A stretch of DNA of 64,000 nt from Parasalinivibrio latis (GCF_036825535.1 NZ_CP098812.1:248001-312000); one strand, 5' to 3'. Shown: positions 25,496 to 34,880, numbered from the stretch's first letter. Notes: a model not told the origin generated them from the letters alone. Translations and numbers: made by a program.

Positions 25496-26485
25496 ATGCA
25501 GGGTTCTGTAACAGAATTTCTTAAGCCGCGTCTGGTTGACATCGAACAAGTTAACCCGACCCATGCAAAAGTCACGCTGGAACCACTTGAGCGTGGTTTT
25601 GGTCACACTCTGGGTAACGCGCTACGTCGTATCCTTCTCTCTTCTATGCCGGGTTGTGCGGTAACAGAAGTAGAAATCGACGGCGTGTTACATGAGTACA
25701 GCACCAAAGAGGGTGTGCAGGAAGACATTATGGAAATCCTGCTGAACCTGAAAGGCTTGGCTGTTAAGATCGAAGGAAAGGACGAAGCGATCCTGACCCT
25801 CAACAAATCTGGTGCAGGTCCTGTTGTAGCAGGTGACATCATCCACGATGGTGGTGTCGAGATTGCGAACCCTGAGCATGTAATTTGCCACATCACTGAT
25901 TCTAATGCTTCTGTAAGCATGCGCATCAAAGTTGAACGTGGTCGTGGTTACGTGCCAGCTTCTGCTCGCATTCATACTGAAGAAGACGAGCGTCCAATCG
26001 GCCGTTTGCTTGTTGATGCAACGTTCAGCCCAGTAGACCGTATTGCCTACTCTGTAGAAGCAGCGCGTGTTGAACAGCGTACTGACCTCGACAAGCTGGT
26101 TATCGATATGGAAACTAACGGTACGTTGGATCCTGAAGAAGCGATCCGCCGTGCAGCAACTATTCTGGCTGAACAGCTGGAAGCGTTTGTTGACCTGCGT
26201 GACGTTCGTGTACCAGAAGAGAAAGAAGAGAAGCCAGAGTTCGACCCAATCCTGCTGCGTCCGGTAGACGATCTCGAACTAACTGTTCGCTCTGCTAACT
26301 GTTTGAAAGCAGAAGCGATCCACTACATCGGTGATCTGGTACAGCGTACCGAGGTTGAGCTTCTTAAGACGCCTAACCTGGGTAAGAAGTCTCTCACTGA
26401 GATTAAAGACGTGCTGGCATCTCGTGGTCTGTCTCTGGGCATGCGCCTGGAAAACTGGCCGCCAGCATCAATCGCTGAAGATTAA
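25496..26485 (+). CDS. rpoA: RNA polymerase alpha subunit
   Basis: A 329-residue subunit that nucleates RNA polymerase assembly and contacts UP elements and activators. The N-terminal dimerisation domain has LEPLERGFGHTLGNALRRIL. The linker EKEEKPEFDPILLRPVDDLE joins the C-terminal domain with helices carrying TPNLGKKSLTEIKDVLA and the end RLENWPPASIAED. The length and sequence are very close to E. coli, and the SIAED ending is the form I associate with vibrios. Confidence 0.98.
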   Translation: MQGSVTEFLKPRLVDIEQVNPTHAKVTLEPLERGFGHTLGNALRRILLSSMPGCAVTEVEIDGVLHEYSTKEGVQEDIMEILLNLKGLAVKIEGKDEAILTLNKSGAGPVVAGDIIHDGGVEIANPEHVICHITDSNASVSMRIKVERGRGYVPASARIHTEEDERPIGRLLVDATFSPVDRIAYSVEAARVEQRTDLDKLVIDMETNGTLDPEEAIRRAATILAEQLEAFVDLRDVRVPEEKEEKPEFDPILLRPVDDLELTVRSANCLKAEAIHYIGDLVQRTEVELLKTPNLGKKSLTEIKDVLASRGLSLGMRLENWPPASIAED

Positions 26486-26519
26486 TCAGATTCTGATTTT
26501 TAGTTAGAAGGATTAGGTC

Positions 26520-26906
26520 ATGCGCCATCGTAAGAGTGGTCGTCAGCTCAATCGCAACAGCAGCCATCGCCAGGCGATGTTCCGCAACATGGCAAGCTCA
26601 CTGGTAACTCACGAAGTTATCAAAACAACTCTGCCTAAAGCGAAAGAACTGCGTCGTGTAATTGAGCCTCTGATTACACTTGCCAAGACAGACAGCGTTG
26701 CTAACCGTCGTCTGGCATTCGCCCGCACTCGTGATAACGAAGTTGTGGCAAAACTGTTTAACGAACTGGGTCCACGTTTCGCCAACCGTCAGGGCGGTTA
26801 CACCCGTATCCTGAAGTGCGGTTTCCGCGCTGGTGATAACGCACCTATGGCTTATATCGAGCTGGTTGATCGTCCTGAAGTTCAGGAAGAAGCTGCCGCT
26901 GAGTAA
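26520..26906 (+). CDS. rplQ: 50S ribosomal protein L17
   Basis: A 128-residue protein near the tunnel exit. MRHRKSGRQLNRNSSHRQAM and the segment FNELGPRFANRQGGYTRILK are diagnostic. Last gene of the alpha operon, 34 bp after rpoA, with AGAAGGA upstream and a terminator after it. Confidence 0.97.
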   Translation: MRHRKSGRQLNRNSSHRQAMFRNMASSLVTHEVIKTTLPKAKELRRVIEPLITLAKTDSVANRRLAFARTRDNEVVAKLFNELGPRFANRQGGYTRILKCGFRAGDNAPMAYIELVDRPEVQEEAAAE

Positions 26907-26928
26907 GCTGTTCGCTTAAGCGAATAAA

Positions 26929-26957
26929 AGAACCGGGTCTTTGACCCGGTTTTTTTA
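26929..26957 (+). terminator. Intrinsic terminator of the alpha operon
   Basis: AACCGGGTC and GACCCGGTT around TTT, followed by T6. The next 140 bp to the rimK terminator show no gene. Confidence 0.95.
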
Positions 26958-27094
26958 TGCCTGGAATTTGGGTGAGTTCCCGTTATACCAGCAGGGACAA
27001 TTTGTCCTCCTGACTGATCAAAGAACTCATCTGATTGGTATGAGTAGCGTGGTGCTACTTGTTGAAGCTTATGCCGTTCCTATTATCTCCAGGT

Positions 27095-27120
27095 ACAAAA
27101 AAGCAGGGTTTCCCCTGCTC
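27095..27120 (-). terminator. Intrinsic terminator of rimK
   Basis: On the minus strand AGCAGGG and CCCTGCT close a short loop and are followed by T6, 22 bp after the rimK stop. Confidence 0.88.
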
Positions 27121-27142
27121 AGTATCATTTCAATTGGCTGTG

Positions 27143-28039
27143 TTATGCCGCAGTGCCAATTTTGCGCTTGCCTGCATTCTTTTCGATGTATTCGACAATC
27201 AGCCCTGCAATATCTTTGCCTGTTGATTTCTCAATACCCTCAAGACCCGGTGACGAGTTTACTTCCATAATGAGCGGGCCGCGTTTAGAGCGCAGGAGAT
27301 CCACGCCGGCAACACTAAGGCCCATTGCCTTGGCTGCTGCAACAGCAGTACGGCGCTCTTCCGGTGTGATTTTCACCAGCTGCGCTGATCCGCCGCGGTG
27401 CAGGTTGGAGCGAAACTCACCTTCAGGAGCCTGACGCATCATTGCCGCAATGACTTTATCGCCTACCACAAAGCAACGCAGATCCGCACCACCGGCTTCT
27501 TCGATGAACTCCTGCACCAGGATGTTGGCCTTTAGGCCCATAAAGGCTTCAATAACACTCTCGGCCGCTTTTTGTGTCTCAGCCAGGACTACCCCGATGC
27601 CCTGCGTACCTTCCAGCAGTTTAATTACCACAGGCGCACCGCCAACCATCTTTATCACGTCTTTAACGTCATCTGGCTTGCTGGCGAAACCGGTAACAGG
27701 CATACCTATTCCAGCACGGCTAAGAAGTTGCAGTGCACGGAGCTTATCGCGGGAGCGGGAAATCGCGATTGAGCTGTTCACTGAGAATACGTTCATCATT
27801 TCAAACTGACGGACAACGGAGCACCCGTAGAAAGTGATGTCAGCGCCAATGCGCGGAATGATGGCATCAAACTCCAGATCCCGGCCTTCGTAATTAACCG
27901 ATGGCTTGACGGAGTTGATGTTCATGTAGCAATGCAGGGTGCTAATAACCTGCACTTCATGGCCGCGCTGCTCACACGCTTCTACCAGTCGGCGTGTTGA
28001 ATAGAGCTCTGGCCCCTGGGACAGAATGCCTATTTTCAT
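27143..28039 (-). CDS. rimK: Ribosomal protein S6 glutamate ligase RimK
   Basis: A 298-residue ATP-grasp ligase that adds glutamates to the C-terminus of ribosomal protein S6 and can make poly-alpha-glutamate. The N-terminal MKIGILSQGPELYSTRRL, SRSRDKLRALQLL, the ATP-grasp segment VVIKLLEGTQGIGVVLAE and the metal-site GPLIMEVNSSPGLEGIE are conserved with E. coli RimK. It is convergent with the alpha operon and lies 172 bp downstream of epmB on the same strand. That gap contains no gene. Confidence 0.93.
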   Translation of the reverse strand: MKIGILSQGPELYSTRRLVEACEQRGHEVQVISTLHCYMNINSVKPSVNYEGRDLEFDAIIPRIGADITFYGCSVVRQFEMMNVFSVNSSIAISRSRDKLRALQLLSRAGIGMPVTGFASKPDDVKDVIKMVGGAPVVIKLLEGTQGIGVVLAETQKAAESVIEAFMGLKANILVQEFIEEAGGADLRCFVVGDKVIAAMMRQAPEGEFRSNLHRGGSAQLVKITPEERRTAVAAAKAMGLSVAGVDLLRSKRGPLIMEVNSSPGLEGIEKSTGKDIAGLIVEYIEKNAGKRKIGTAA

Positions 28040-28211
28040 TAATGTCTCTTAATACGGGTAAAGGCTTTGCGCTGAATGCGCACAGACCTTTCCTGGCCGG
28101 AAAGGTATGCGCATGATGCGATGGAATCGGTGAAAAATCGAGGGAGAATTGACGAGAAATTTTTATGGTGATGAGAAGTGGATCTGTTCTACCACTTTTC
28201 TCTACCTGCAG

Positions 28212-29234
28212 TTATTCGAGGTGCAGGTCCAAGGGGGTTTTGCTTGTCCTTCCACCAATTTCCCTTGTCAGTTTTGGTACCAGATAGCCCGATAAACTTT
28301 CTGTTACACCAGCCATCAAATGGCGAGCTTGATCATCGGGTACCAGAAAGTGGGCTGCCCCTTTTACCTTGTCGAGTACATGCAGGTAGTAAGGCAAAAT
28401 ACCTGCATCAAAAAGGGACTCACACAGGTTTACCAGTGCCGGTACAGAATCGTTGACGCCTTTCAAAAGTACGCCCTGATTAAGGAGAGTGACCCCTGCA
28501 TTTGTCAGTTGTCCGGTTGCCTTGCGAAGCGAACCGTCAATTTCATTGGCATGGTTGATATGGGTCACAAGGACTACTTGCAGTCGGGTCGATGAAAACA
28601 ACTCACAAAGCTTTGGCGTTACCCGGGACGGGATAACAACCGGCAAACGGGTATGTATGCGCAGACGTTTGATGTGGGGGACGTCAGCAATGGCGTCAAA
28701 AAGCCATTCCAGTTCATGGTCTTTGGCCATCAACGGGTCACCGCCAGAGAGGATAACTTCATTAAGCTCTGGGTGGCTGGATATATAGTCCACGGCTGCC
28801 TGCCAGTTGTCTTTGCTGCCTTTATTGTCCTGATAAGGGAAATGGCGCCGGAAACAGTAACGGCAGTTAACCGCACAGCCGCCTTTAACGATCATCAATA
28901 CCCGGTTACGGTACTTGTGTAGAAGGCCGGGTACTGAATTTTGTTGTTCTTCAAGCGGGTCAGTAGTAAAACCGGGGACTTCCAAAAACTCGTCACTAAC
29001 AGGTAAAACCTGCCGTAAAAGCGGATCATCCGGATTGCCTTTTTCCATCCGTTCGACAAAACTCAGTGGTACCCTTTGGGCAAACAACTTGCGCGCATTT
29101 ATCCCTTTCCAGAGCGCAGCGTCATCGATTTCAAGTAAATCCAGCAATTTAGCCGGTTCAGAGATCGCATTTGCCAGTTCTTTGATCCAGTTCTGCTCAA
29201 CAGATGCGGGATTTCGGGTTATTATGTGCGGCAT
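28212..29234 (-). CDS. epmB: EF-P beta-lysylation enzyme EpmB (lysine 2,3-aminomutase type radical SAM)
   Basis: A 340-residue radical-SAM enzyme that converts (S)-alpha-lysine to (R)-beta-lysine for EF-P modification by EpmA. The cluster motif CRYCFRRHF, the preceding KGGCAVN and the LSGGDPLM glycine motif are present, as is FALRV-like FAQRVPLSFVERMEKGNP shared with E. coli. ATG 29234 (MPHIITRN) was chosen over the TTG at 29243. It is divergent from efp with only 33 bp between starts, so the promoters overlap the genes. Confidence 0.95.
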   Translation of the reverse strand: MPHIITRNPASVEQNWIKELANAISEPAKLLDLLEIDDAALWKGINARKLFAQRVPLSFVERMEKGNPDDPLLRQVLPVSDEFLEVPGFTTDPLEEQQNSVPGLLHKYRNRVLMIVKGGCAVNCRYCFRRHFPYQDNKGSKDNWQAAVDYISSHPELNEVILSGGDPLMAKDHELEWLFDAIADVPHIKRLRIHTRLPVVIPSRVTPKLCELFSSTRLQVVLVTHINHANEIDGSLRKATGQLTNAGVTLLNQGVLLKGVNDSVPALVNLCESLFDAGILPYYLHVLDKVKGAAHFLVPDDQARHLMAGVTESLSGYLVPKLTREIGGRTSKTPLDLHLE

Positions 29235-29267
29235 TTGTGACAACTCGAGTAATTCAAGAGGAATAAC

Positions 29268-29834
29268 ATGGCGTCTTTCAGCACCAACGAATTCCGTGGC
29301 GGGATGAAAATTATGCTCGATAATGAACCATGTGTCATTATCGAAAACGAATTCGTTAAGCCAGGTAAAGGCCAGGCTTTTAACCGCGTTAAAATTCGTA
29401 AACTGCTTTCAGGCAAAGTTCTGGAAAAAACCTTCAAGTCTGGTGACAGTGTAGAAGCTGCAGACGTTGTTGATATGGACCTGGACTACCTGTACAACGA
29501 CGGTGAATTCTACCACTTCATGAACAACGAAACCTTCGAGCAGATCGCTGCTGACATGAAGGCCGTTGGCGATAATGCAAAGTGGCTGGTAGAGAACAAC
29601 ACTTGTACCCTGACCCTGTGGAATGGCAACCCAATCAACGTAACTCCACCAAATTTCGTTGAACTGGAAGTTGTTGAAACTGACCCAGGCCTGAAAGGTG
29701 ATACTCAAGGTACCGGCGGCAAGCCTGCTACCCTGAACACCGGTGCTGTGGTTCGTGTACCTCTGTTCATCCAAATTGGTGAAGTGATCAAGGTAGACAC
29801 CCGTTCTGCAGAATACGTTAGCCGCGTTAAGTAA
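29268..29834 (+). CDS. efp: Elongation factor P
   Basis: A 188-residue tRNA-shaped factor that relieves stalling at polyproline stretches. The modification loop EFVKPGKGQAF places the target lysine at residue 34, matching the beta-lysylated Lys34 of E. coli. Three domains are visible: KOW-like N-terminal domain and two OB domains (VTPPNFVELEVVETDPG; VPLFIQIGEVIKVDTR). EpmB lies beside it and EpmA 6 kb downstream. SD AAGAGGA precedes the ATG. Confidence 0.97.
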   Translation: MASFSTNEFRGGMKIMLDNEPCVIIENEFVKPGKGQAFNRVKIRKLLSGKVLEKTFKSGDSVEAADVVDMDLDYLYNDGEFYHFMNNETFEQIAADMKAVGDNAKWLVENNTCTLTLWNGNPINVTPPNFVELEVVETDPGLKGDTQGTGGKPATLNTGAVVRVPLFIQIGEVIKVDTRSAEYVSRVK

Positions 29835-29848
29835 AAAGGCTAGTACGG

Positions 29849-29880
29849 AAGGCCGCGAATGCGGCCTTGTTTATTTTATC
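29849..29880 (+). terminator. Intrinsic terminator after efp
   Basis: AAGGCCGC and GCGGCCTT around GAAT, followed by a T-rich but interrupted tract. Confidence 0.82.
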
Positions 29881-29907
29881 CTTCCCCGCATCACCTATAT
29901 TCGGTTA

Positions 29908-29938
29908 TTTCGAATAATAATCCATTTCCTTTCGAATA
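29908..29938 (+). repeat. Tandem TTTCGAATA motifs upstream of the SPFH gene
   Basis: TTTCGAATA occurs at 29908-29916 and 29930-29938, 22 bp apart (about two helical turns), in an AT-rich non-coding stretch about 110 bp before the SPFH gene. A regulator site is possible but no known consensus fits. Confidence 0.45.
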
Positions 29939-30048
29939 TTCCTTAAATAAATAATCTGTTACATTTATCAATGTTGTCGGTTGGCTAACATATTCAACCC
30001 TTTACAGTCCGATTTACTCAAGCTGACAACAAGACAATGGAGACGGTT

Positions 30049-31512
30049 ATGGAAAATCGTATGCTCGGAAAGCAACTCGAAATAGAAAACAAACGCCAGT
30101 TGATGAAAACCGGATTGAAAGCTGCAGTCTATGGATTGCCGATCCTGGCACTGGCTCTCACTGTAAACAGCTCAGTACTAATGACTGATGCGGGATACAG
30201 CTATGTTCATCAAAATAACATTACCGGTGAGTTGGATGTATTCACCGAACCCGGTATTCACTTCAGGATGCCATTCCTATCGAAGATCACTCAGTATGAC
30301 CAAGTGATCACAGTGTCTTTTGGGAACAACACGGGCGAGGACTTTTACCAGCGACTTGATCCTGTGCAGGTTAGGTTTGCCGATACCTATATTGGCAAAA
30401 TCCCGGTAACCTTTAGATTCAAGCTGAGTCAGGACCCCGAATCAGTCAAGAAAATGCACAGGGAATTTCGGAACAACAATAATCTAATCGATGCATTGTT
30501 GGTTAAAAATGCGAGAAATGTAACGGTAATTACTGCAACTCAATATACCGGTGAAGAGTTTTTCCAAGGCGGACTCAATCAATTTAAATCTAAATTGGGC
30601 GATCAACTCCGTGAAGGAATTTACCTAACCGAACGCCGCCAGGTTGAAGTGGATGAGCTGGATCTCGCTCCTGTTGGACTTGACCAGAGCAACCCAAACA
30701 AGCTCCAGCGTACAAAACAGCTAGTATGGAAAACAGTCCCGGTTGCGGACGCTAATGGTCAGCCAATCAGGCAGGACAATCCGTTACAGCAATACGGCAT
30801 ACAGGTAACCCAAGTGACAATTGGTGACCCCCAGCCAGAACAGCAGCTAGACCAACTGCTGGCTGATAAGAAACGGCTTGTTGCAGACAGAATTCGAGCA
30901 ATCCAAGAGCAGGAAACATCGAAAGCCCAGGCTGAGACTGAGCAACTTCGCAAAGAAATTCAGCGAACCCGAGAAGTTCAAGACGCCCAAAGAAGCAAGG
31001 AACTGGCTGTGATTGCCCAGCAAAAAGAGGTTGCGGTTGCGGAACAGATTGCCAAACGGGAAATCGTTGAAGTAGAGAAAAAGAAGCGTCTGGCTGAAGT
31101 GGAAAAAGAGAAAGAACTCGCGATGGAAAAAGCAAACCTTGCTATCCAGAAGGCGTTTGCTGAAAAAGAGTTGGCTAAAGCCCAGGCAAACCTGGGTATT
31201 CAGCAGGCGAATGCAAAAGCGTCCGAGTATGAGGCGAAGGCAATTCTTGCGAAAGGAGAAGCTGAAGCGGCGGTATTGAAAGCGAAATACGATGCCTACG
31301 GAGCTCATCGGGACGTTTACCTTGCTGAGCTGAACCGAGATGTATCGACCGTTTTGTACGGTAATCTGAAAGACTTCAAGATCGAGCTGCCCAAGCATTA
31401 CTTTGGCGGTGGGGATGCAGGGAAAATGACGACCAACCTGGACGTCATAACTGGATTAGGGGCGTTAGGGATGATGGATAAAAGCAAGGAGTTGGCAGCA
31501 AAAGCAAATTGA
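30049..31512 (+). CDS. SPFH/band-7 domain protein with long coiled coil
   Basis: A 487-residue membrane protein. A basic N-terminus is followed by one hydrophobic segment near residues 24-44. A prohibitin-like SPFH domain follows at about 45-260 (FTEPGIHFRMPFLSKITQYD). A highly charged helical coiled coil at about 265-420 is rich in Glu, Lys, Ala and Gln. A glycine-containing tail ends AAKAN. Such proteins form ring scaffolds at the inner membrane. ATG 30049 was chosen because GGAG lies 6 bp upstream; ATG 30037 lacks a ribosome binding site. It lies between efp and frd and is not part of the E. coli arrangement; its function is unknown. Confidence 0.82.
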   Translation: MENRMLGKQLEIENKRQLMKTGLKAAVYGLPILALALTVNSSVLMTDAGYSYVHQNNITGELDVFTEPGIHFRMPFLSKITQYDQVITVSFGNNTGEDFYQRLDPVQVRFADTYIGKIPVTFRFKLSQDPESVKKMHREFRNNNNLIDALLVKNARNVTVITATQYTGEEFFQGGLNQFKSKLGDQLREGIYLTERRQVEVDELDLAPVGLDQSNPNKLQRTKQLVWKTVPVADANGQPIRQDNPLQQYGIQVTQVTIGDPQPEQQLDQLLADKKRLVADRIRAIQEQETSKAQAETEQLRKEIQRTREVQDAQRSKELAVIAQQKEVAVAEQIAKREIVEVEKKKRLAEVEKEKELAMEKANLAIQKAFAEKELAKAQANLGIQQANAKASEYEAKAILAKGEAEAAVLKAKYDAYGAHRDVYLAELNRDVSTVLYGNLKDFKIELPKHYFGGGDAGKMTTNLDVITGLGALGMMDKSKELAAKAN

Positions 31513-31528
31513 TTGAAGATGTAGAAAT

Positions 31529-31556
31529 AAAAAAAGCACCCGAGGGTGCTTTTTTC
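31529..31556. terminator. Bidirectional terminator between SPFH gene and frdD
   Basis: AAAAAGCACC and GGTGCTTTTTT around CGAG. The A tract on one side and T tract on the other serve both converging genes. Confidence 0.92.
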
Positions 31557-31570
31557 GTATTTATCATGGT

Positions 31571-31933
31571 TTACAGCATGATGATAAAGACAACCGCCAG
31601 GGCGCTTACCAGGAATGCTGTTGCGTAGCATGCTACCTTGCCAGCAGTGCCGGTGTGGAATTTCAGGTCGTGCATACCGTGGTGCAGACGGTGCATGGCA
31701 TGCCACATAGGCAGGGCCAGAGTACCGATGGTGAACAGAGCACCAATGATGCTGGTTACGAAGCCAACCACACGGTCATAGCTCAGGGTTTCAGTGTCCA
31801 GCATACCCATTGGTACCATGATACCCAGAACCAGAATGGTGACTGGAGTAATCATTGCAAACCAGGTACCGCCAGCACCGAACAGACCCCACCATACTGG
31901 TTCGTCAGAACGTTTTGGATTGGTATTAATCAC
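31571..31933 (-). CDS. frdD: Fumarate reductase membrane anchor subunit D
   Basis: A 120-residue membrane subunit with three predicted helices that, with FrdC, anchors fumarate reductase to the inner membrane and binds menaquinone. The N-terminal NPKRSDEPVWWGLFGAGG matches E. coli FrdD, as does the MPMWHAMHRLHHGMHDL-like segment LPMWHAMHRLHHGMHDLK. Last gene of frdABCD. Confidence 0.95.
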   Translation of the reverse strand: MINTNPKRSDEPVWWGLFGAGGTWFAMITPVTILVLGIMVPMGMLDTETLSYDRVVGFVTSIIGALFTIGTLALPMWHAMHRLHHGMHDLKFHTGTAGKVACYATAFLVSALAVVFIIML

Positions 31934-31945
31934 CTTGAGATCTCC

Positions 31946-32329
31946 TTAAACCAGAATCAGAGCCACAACAGTGATGGCAGCTACTGCAGCCCACTGCGCC
32001 AGAACGATAATTTTCTTATCTAGCTTTTTGCCTTTCAGGCGGATTGGCACTACCTGAGGCATCATGCTGAAGAAAGTCTGAGCGTGGAACAGGCTGGCAG
32101 CCAGCGCCACGATGTTCAGAACGATAACCACCGGGTTAGACATAAAGCCCAGCCAGCTGTTCCATGCTTCCGGTCCTTTCACCAGGGCACCCAGACCAAA
32201 GGTCAGGCTCAGGGTGAAAAAGATCAGCGGCAGTACGGTGGCTTCACGCACCATGTAGAAGCGGTAGAACGGGTTGTCTTTCCACCAGGTGCGGGTCATT
32301 TCGCGAACGTAAGGTTTACGGTTACTCAT
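31946..32329 (-). CDS. frdC: Fumarate reductase membrane anchor subunit C
   Basis: A 127-residue membrane subunit with three predicted helices. SNRKPYVREMTRTWWKDNPF is the conserved cytosolic N-terminus and includes the Arg/Glu region near the quinone site. It lies 12 bp upstream of frdD and 2 bp after the frdB stop on the same strand. Confidence 0.95.
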   Translation of the reverse strand: MSNRKPYVREMTRTWWKDNPFYRFYMVREATVLPLIFFTLSLTFGLGALVKGPEAWNSWLGFMSNPVVIVLNIVALAASLFHAQTFFSMMPQVVPIRLKGKKLDKKIIVLAQWAAVAAITVVALILV

Positions 32330-32331
32330 CC

Positions 32332-33072
32332 TTAGGCCTCCTGAGGTTTCAGCATGGCGATAACAAAGTCCTGAGAAGACACGACTTTGCCCTGGTTAAC
32401 CGCAGAAGCTGGATCAACACTCTTTGGACACACTTCAGAACAGTAACCAACGAAAGTACAACCCCAAGCACCGTTTTCGCCGTTGATCAGCGCCATACGC
32501 TCTGCTTTGCCGTTGTCACGGCTGTCGAGGTTATAGCGGTGAGCCAGCGTCAGGGCTGCAGGGCCGATAAATTCAGGGTTCAGACCGAACTGAGGGCAAG
32601 CTGCATAGCACAGGCCACAGTTGATACAGCCAGAGAACTGCTTATATTTGGCAAGCTGCTCTGGGGTCTGGTTGTTTGGACCGTCTTCAGGCTTACGGTT
32701 GTTACCGATGATGTAAGGCTTGATGGCTTCCAGACGCTCAATAAATGGCGTCATGTCTACAATCAGGTCTTTCTCGATAGCAAAGTTTGCCAGAGGCTCG
32801 ATCTTCAGGCCGTCCTTGTAGTCGCGCAGGAAGGTCTTACATGCCAGCTTTGGCACACCGTTAACCATGATGCCGCAAGAGCCGCAGATGGCCATACGGC
32901 AGGACCAGCGGTAAGCCAGATCCTTATCCTGGTAGTCTTTTACGTAACCCAGTGCGTCCAGCACAGACAGGGTTTCGTTAAACGGAACTTCAAACGTTTG
33001 GAAGTATGGTTCAGCGTCCTTCTCTGGGTCGTAACGCAGAATATCAATCTTCTGTACGCGGGTAGCTGACAT
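32332..33072 (-). CDS. frdB: Fumarate reductase iron-sulfur subunit
   Basis: A 246-residue protein carrying the [2Fe-2S] cluster (CRMAICGSCGIMVNG), then [4Fe-4S] and [3Fe-4S] clusters in the C-terminal half (CINCGLCYAACPQF and CTFVGYCSEVCPKSVDP). It transfers electrons from menaquinol to FrdA. Its ATG overlaps the frdA stop by one base (TAATG). Length 246 versus 244 in E. coli. Confidence 0.97.
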   Translation of the reverse strand: MSATRVQKIDILRYDPEKDAEPYFQTFEVPFNETLSVLDALGYVKDYQDKDLAYRWSCRMAICGSCGIMVNGVPKLACKTFLRDYKDGLKIEPLANFAIEKDLIVDMTPFIERLEAIKPYIIGNNRKPEDGPNNQTPEQLAKYKQFSGCINCGLCYAACPQFGLNPEFIGPAALTLAHRYNLDSRDNGKAERMALINGENGAWGCTFVGYCSEVCPKSVDPASAVNQGKVVSSQDFVIAMLKPQEA

Positions 33073-34880
33073 TACGCTTGCTCCTCTGCTGCTGCCTTCT
33101 TCGCCGCCGCTTCTGCTTCTTCTGCAGCAGCGCCGTACAGACGGGCCTTAGGTTGAGACTTGGTGATTGTCACATCGCTGTATTCGATACGTGGTGCGCC
33201 GCCTTCTGGGTTGAAGAACGCCAGAGAGTGCTTGAGGAAGTTCGTGTCGTCACGCTCGGTGCAGCCTTCGTCCAGACGCTGGTGAGCGCCACGTGATTCA
33301 CGACGCAGGATAGCGGAGTGCGCCATGGCTTCTGCCACTTCCAGACCGTAACCTACTTCAATCGCGTACAGCAGGTCGGTGTTGAATACCTTGCCTTTGT
33401 CTTTGATGCTGATGCGCTTGTAACGCTCTTTCAGCTCAGCCAGCTTGTCGACGGTTTCCTGCATCAGGTCTTCACGACGGTAGATACCACAACCGGCTTC
33501 CATGGAGTCACCCATTTCCTTACGGATGTCAGCCCAGTTTTCGTCGCCTTCCTGGCTCAGCAGTGCATTGATACGATCTTCAACGGCCTTCATCTGCTCT
33601 GCAATCGCTGCGTCATCCCAGCCTTTGAATTCCTGTGCACGTTTGGCTGCACCTTCACCGGCAACGCGGCCAAATACAACCAGCTCAGCCAGAGAGTTTG
33701 AACCCAGGCGGTTTGCACCGTGCAGGCCAACAGATGAACATTCACCCACAGCGAACAGACCCTTGATACGGGTTTCGTTGTGGTTGTCTGTCTCAATACC
33801 ACCCATGGTGTAGTGTACGGTAGGACGGATTGGAATCGGCTCTTTAGCCGGGTCAACGTTCACGTAAGCTTTAGCCAGTTCACAGATGAACGGCAGGCGC
33901 TCGTGGAGGTATTCTTCGCCCAGGTGGCGCAGGTCAAGGTGAACAACATCGCCCAGTGGGTGCTTGATGGTGTTGCCTTTTTGCAGCTCGTGCCAGAATG
34001 CCTGAGAAACCTTGTCACGAGGACCCAGTTCCATGTACTTGTTCTTTGGCTGGCCAACAGGGGTTTCAGGGCCCATGCCGTAATCTTGCAGGTAACGGTA
34101 ACCGTGTTTGTTGACGATGATACCGCCTTCACCGCGGCAGCCTTCAGTCATCAGGATACCGGTGCCCGGCAGGCCGGTTGGGTGGTACTGAACGAATTCC
34201 ATGTCACGCAGAGGGATGCCGTGGCGGAATGCCATAGCCATACCGTCACCGGTAACAATACCGCCGTTGGTGTTGCAGCTGTATACGCGGCCTGCACCAC
34301 CGGTGGCCAGAACCACAGATTTCGCCTTGATACAAACCAGTTCGCCTTCAGACATGTGAATAGCGATCAGGCCCTGTACTTCACCGTCTACAACCAGCAG
34401 GTCAACAACGAAGTACTCATCAAGACGCTTGATTTGTTCGTATTTGATAGAAGTCTGAAACAGGGTGTGAAGCATGTGGAAGCCGGTCTTATCTGCGGCA
34501 AACCAGGTACGCTCTACCTTCATACCACCGAAACGGCGTACGTTTACTTCGCCGTTGTCCTTACGGCTCCATGGGCAGCCCCATTGTTCCAGCTGGATCA
34601 TTTCGCGGGTTGCGTTTTCCACGAAATACTCAACAACATCCTGTTCACAAAGCCAGTCACCACCACCAACGGTATCGTTGAAGTGGTTATCCAGGCTGTC
34701 CTCGTCCTTGATAACAGCTGCAGAACCACCTTCGGCTGCAACGGTGTGTGAGCGCATTGGGTAAACCTTGGAAATCAGGGAGATTTCCATTTCTGGATTC
34801 GCCTCAGCAGCAGCAATGGCGGCACGCAGGCCCGCACCACCGGCGCCTACAACAGCGATATCTGTGGTAATAATCTGCAC
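33072..34880 (-). CDS. frdA: Fumarate reductase flavoprotein subunit
   Basis: A 602-residue subunit that reduces fumarate to succinate in anaerobic respiration. The Rossmann motif VVGAGGAGLRAA, the covalent FAD site SHTVAAEGG and the active-site segment THPHT-like region are recognisable. The start is the GTG at 34880 (encoding MQIITTDIAV), preceded by GGAGG; the frame is open further upstream but that extension does not fit E. coli FrdA. The C-terminus is Ala/Glu-rich. A 500-bp regulatory gap precedes it. Confidence 0.97.
   Translation of the reverse strand: MQIITTDIAVVGAGGAGLRAAIAAAEANPEMEISLISKVYPMRSHTVAAEGGSAAVIKDEDSLDNHFNDTVGGGDWLCEQDVVEYFVENATREMIQLEQWGCPWSRKDNGEVNVRRFGGMKVERTWFAADKTGFHMLHTLFQTSIKYEQIKRLDEYFVVDLLVVDGEVQGLIAIHMSEGELVCIKAKSVVLATGGAGRVYSCNTNGGIVTGDGMAMAFRHGIPLRDMEFVQYHPTGLPGTGILMTEGCRGEGGIIVNKHGYRYLQDYGMGPETPVGQPKNKYMELGPRDKVSQAFWHELQKGNTIKHPLGDVVHLDLRHLGEEYLHERLPFICELAKAYVNVDPAKEPIPIRPTVHYTMGGIETDNHNETRIKGLFAVGECSSVGLHGANRLGSNSLAELVVFGRVAGEGAAKRAQEFKGWDDAAIAEQMKAVEDRINALLSQEGDENWADIRKEMGDSMEAGCGIYRREDLMQETVDKLAELKERYKRISIKDKGKVFNTDLLYAIEVGYGLEVAEAMAHSAILRRESRGAHQRLDEGCTERDDTNFLKHSLAFFNPEGGAPRIEYSDVTITKSQPKARLYGAAAEEAEAAAKKAAAEEQA

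Noticed and set aside
30037..30048. Upstream ATG start for the SPFH gene
   Set aside because: There is no ribosome binding site before it, while GGAG at 30039-30042 is well placed for the ATG at 30049.
33780..34751. A 323-codon plus-strand frame opposite frdA
   Set aside because: It is a mirror of frdA codons; the translated sequence has no coherent fold signature.
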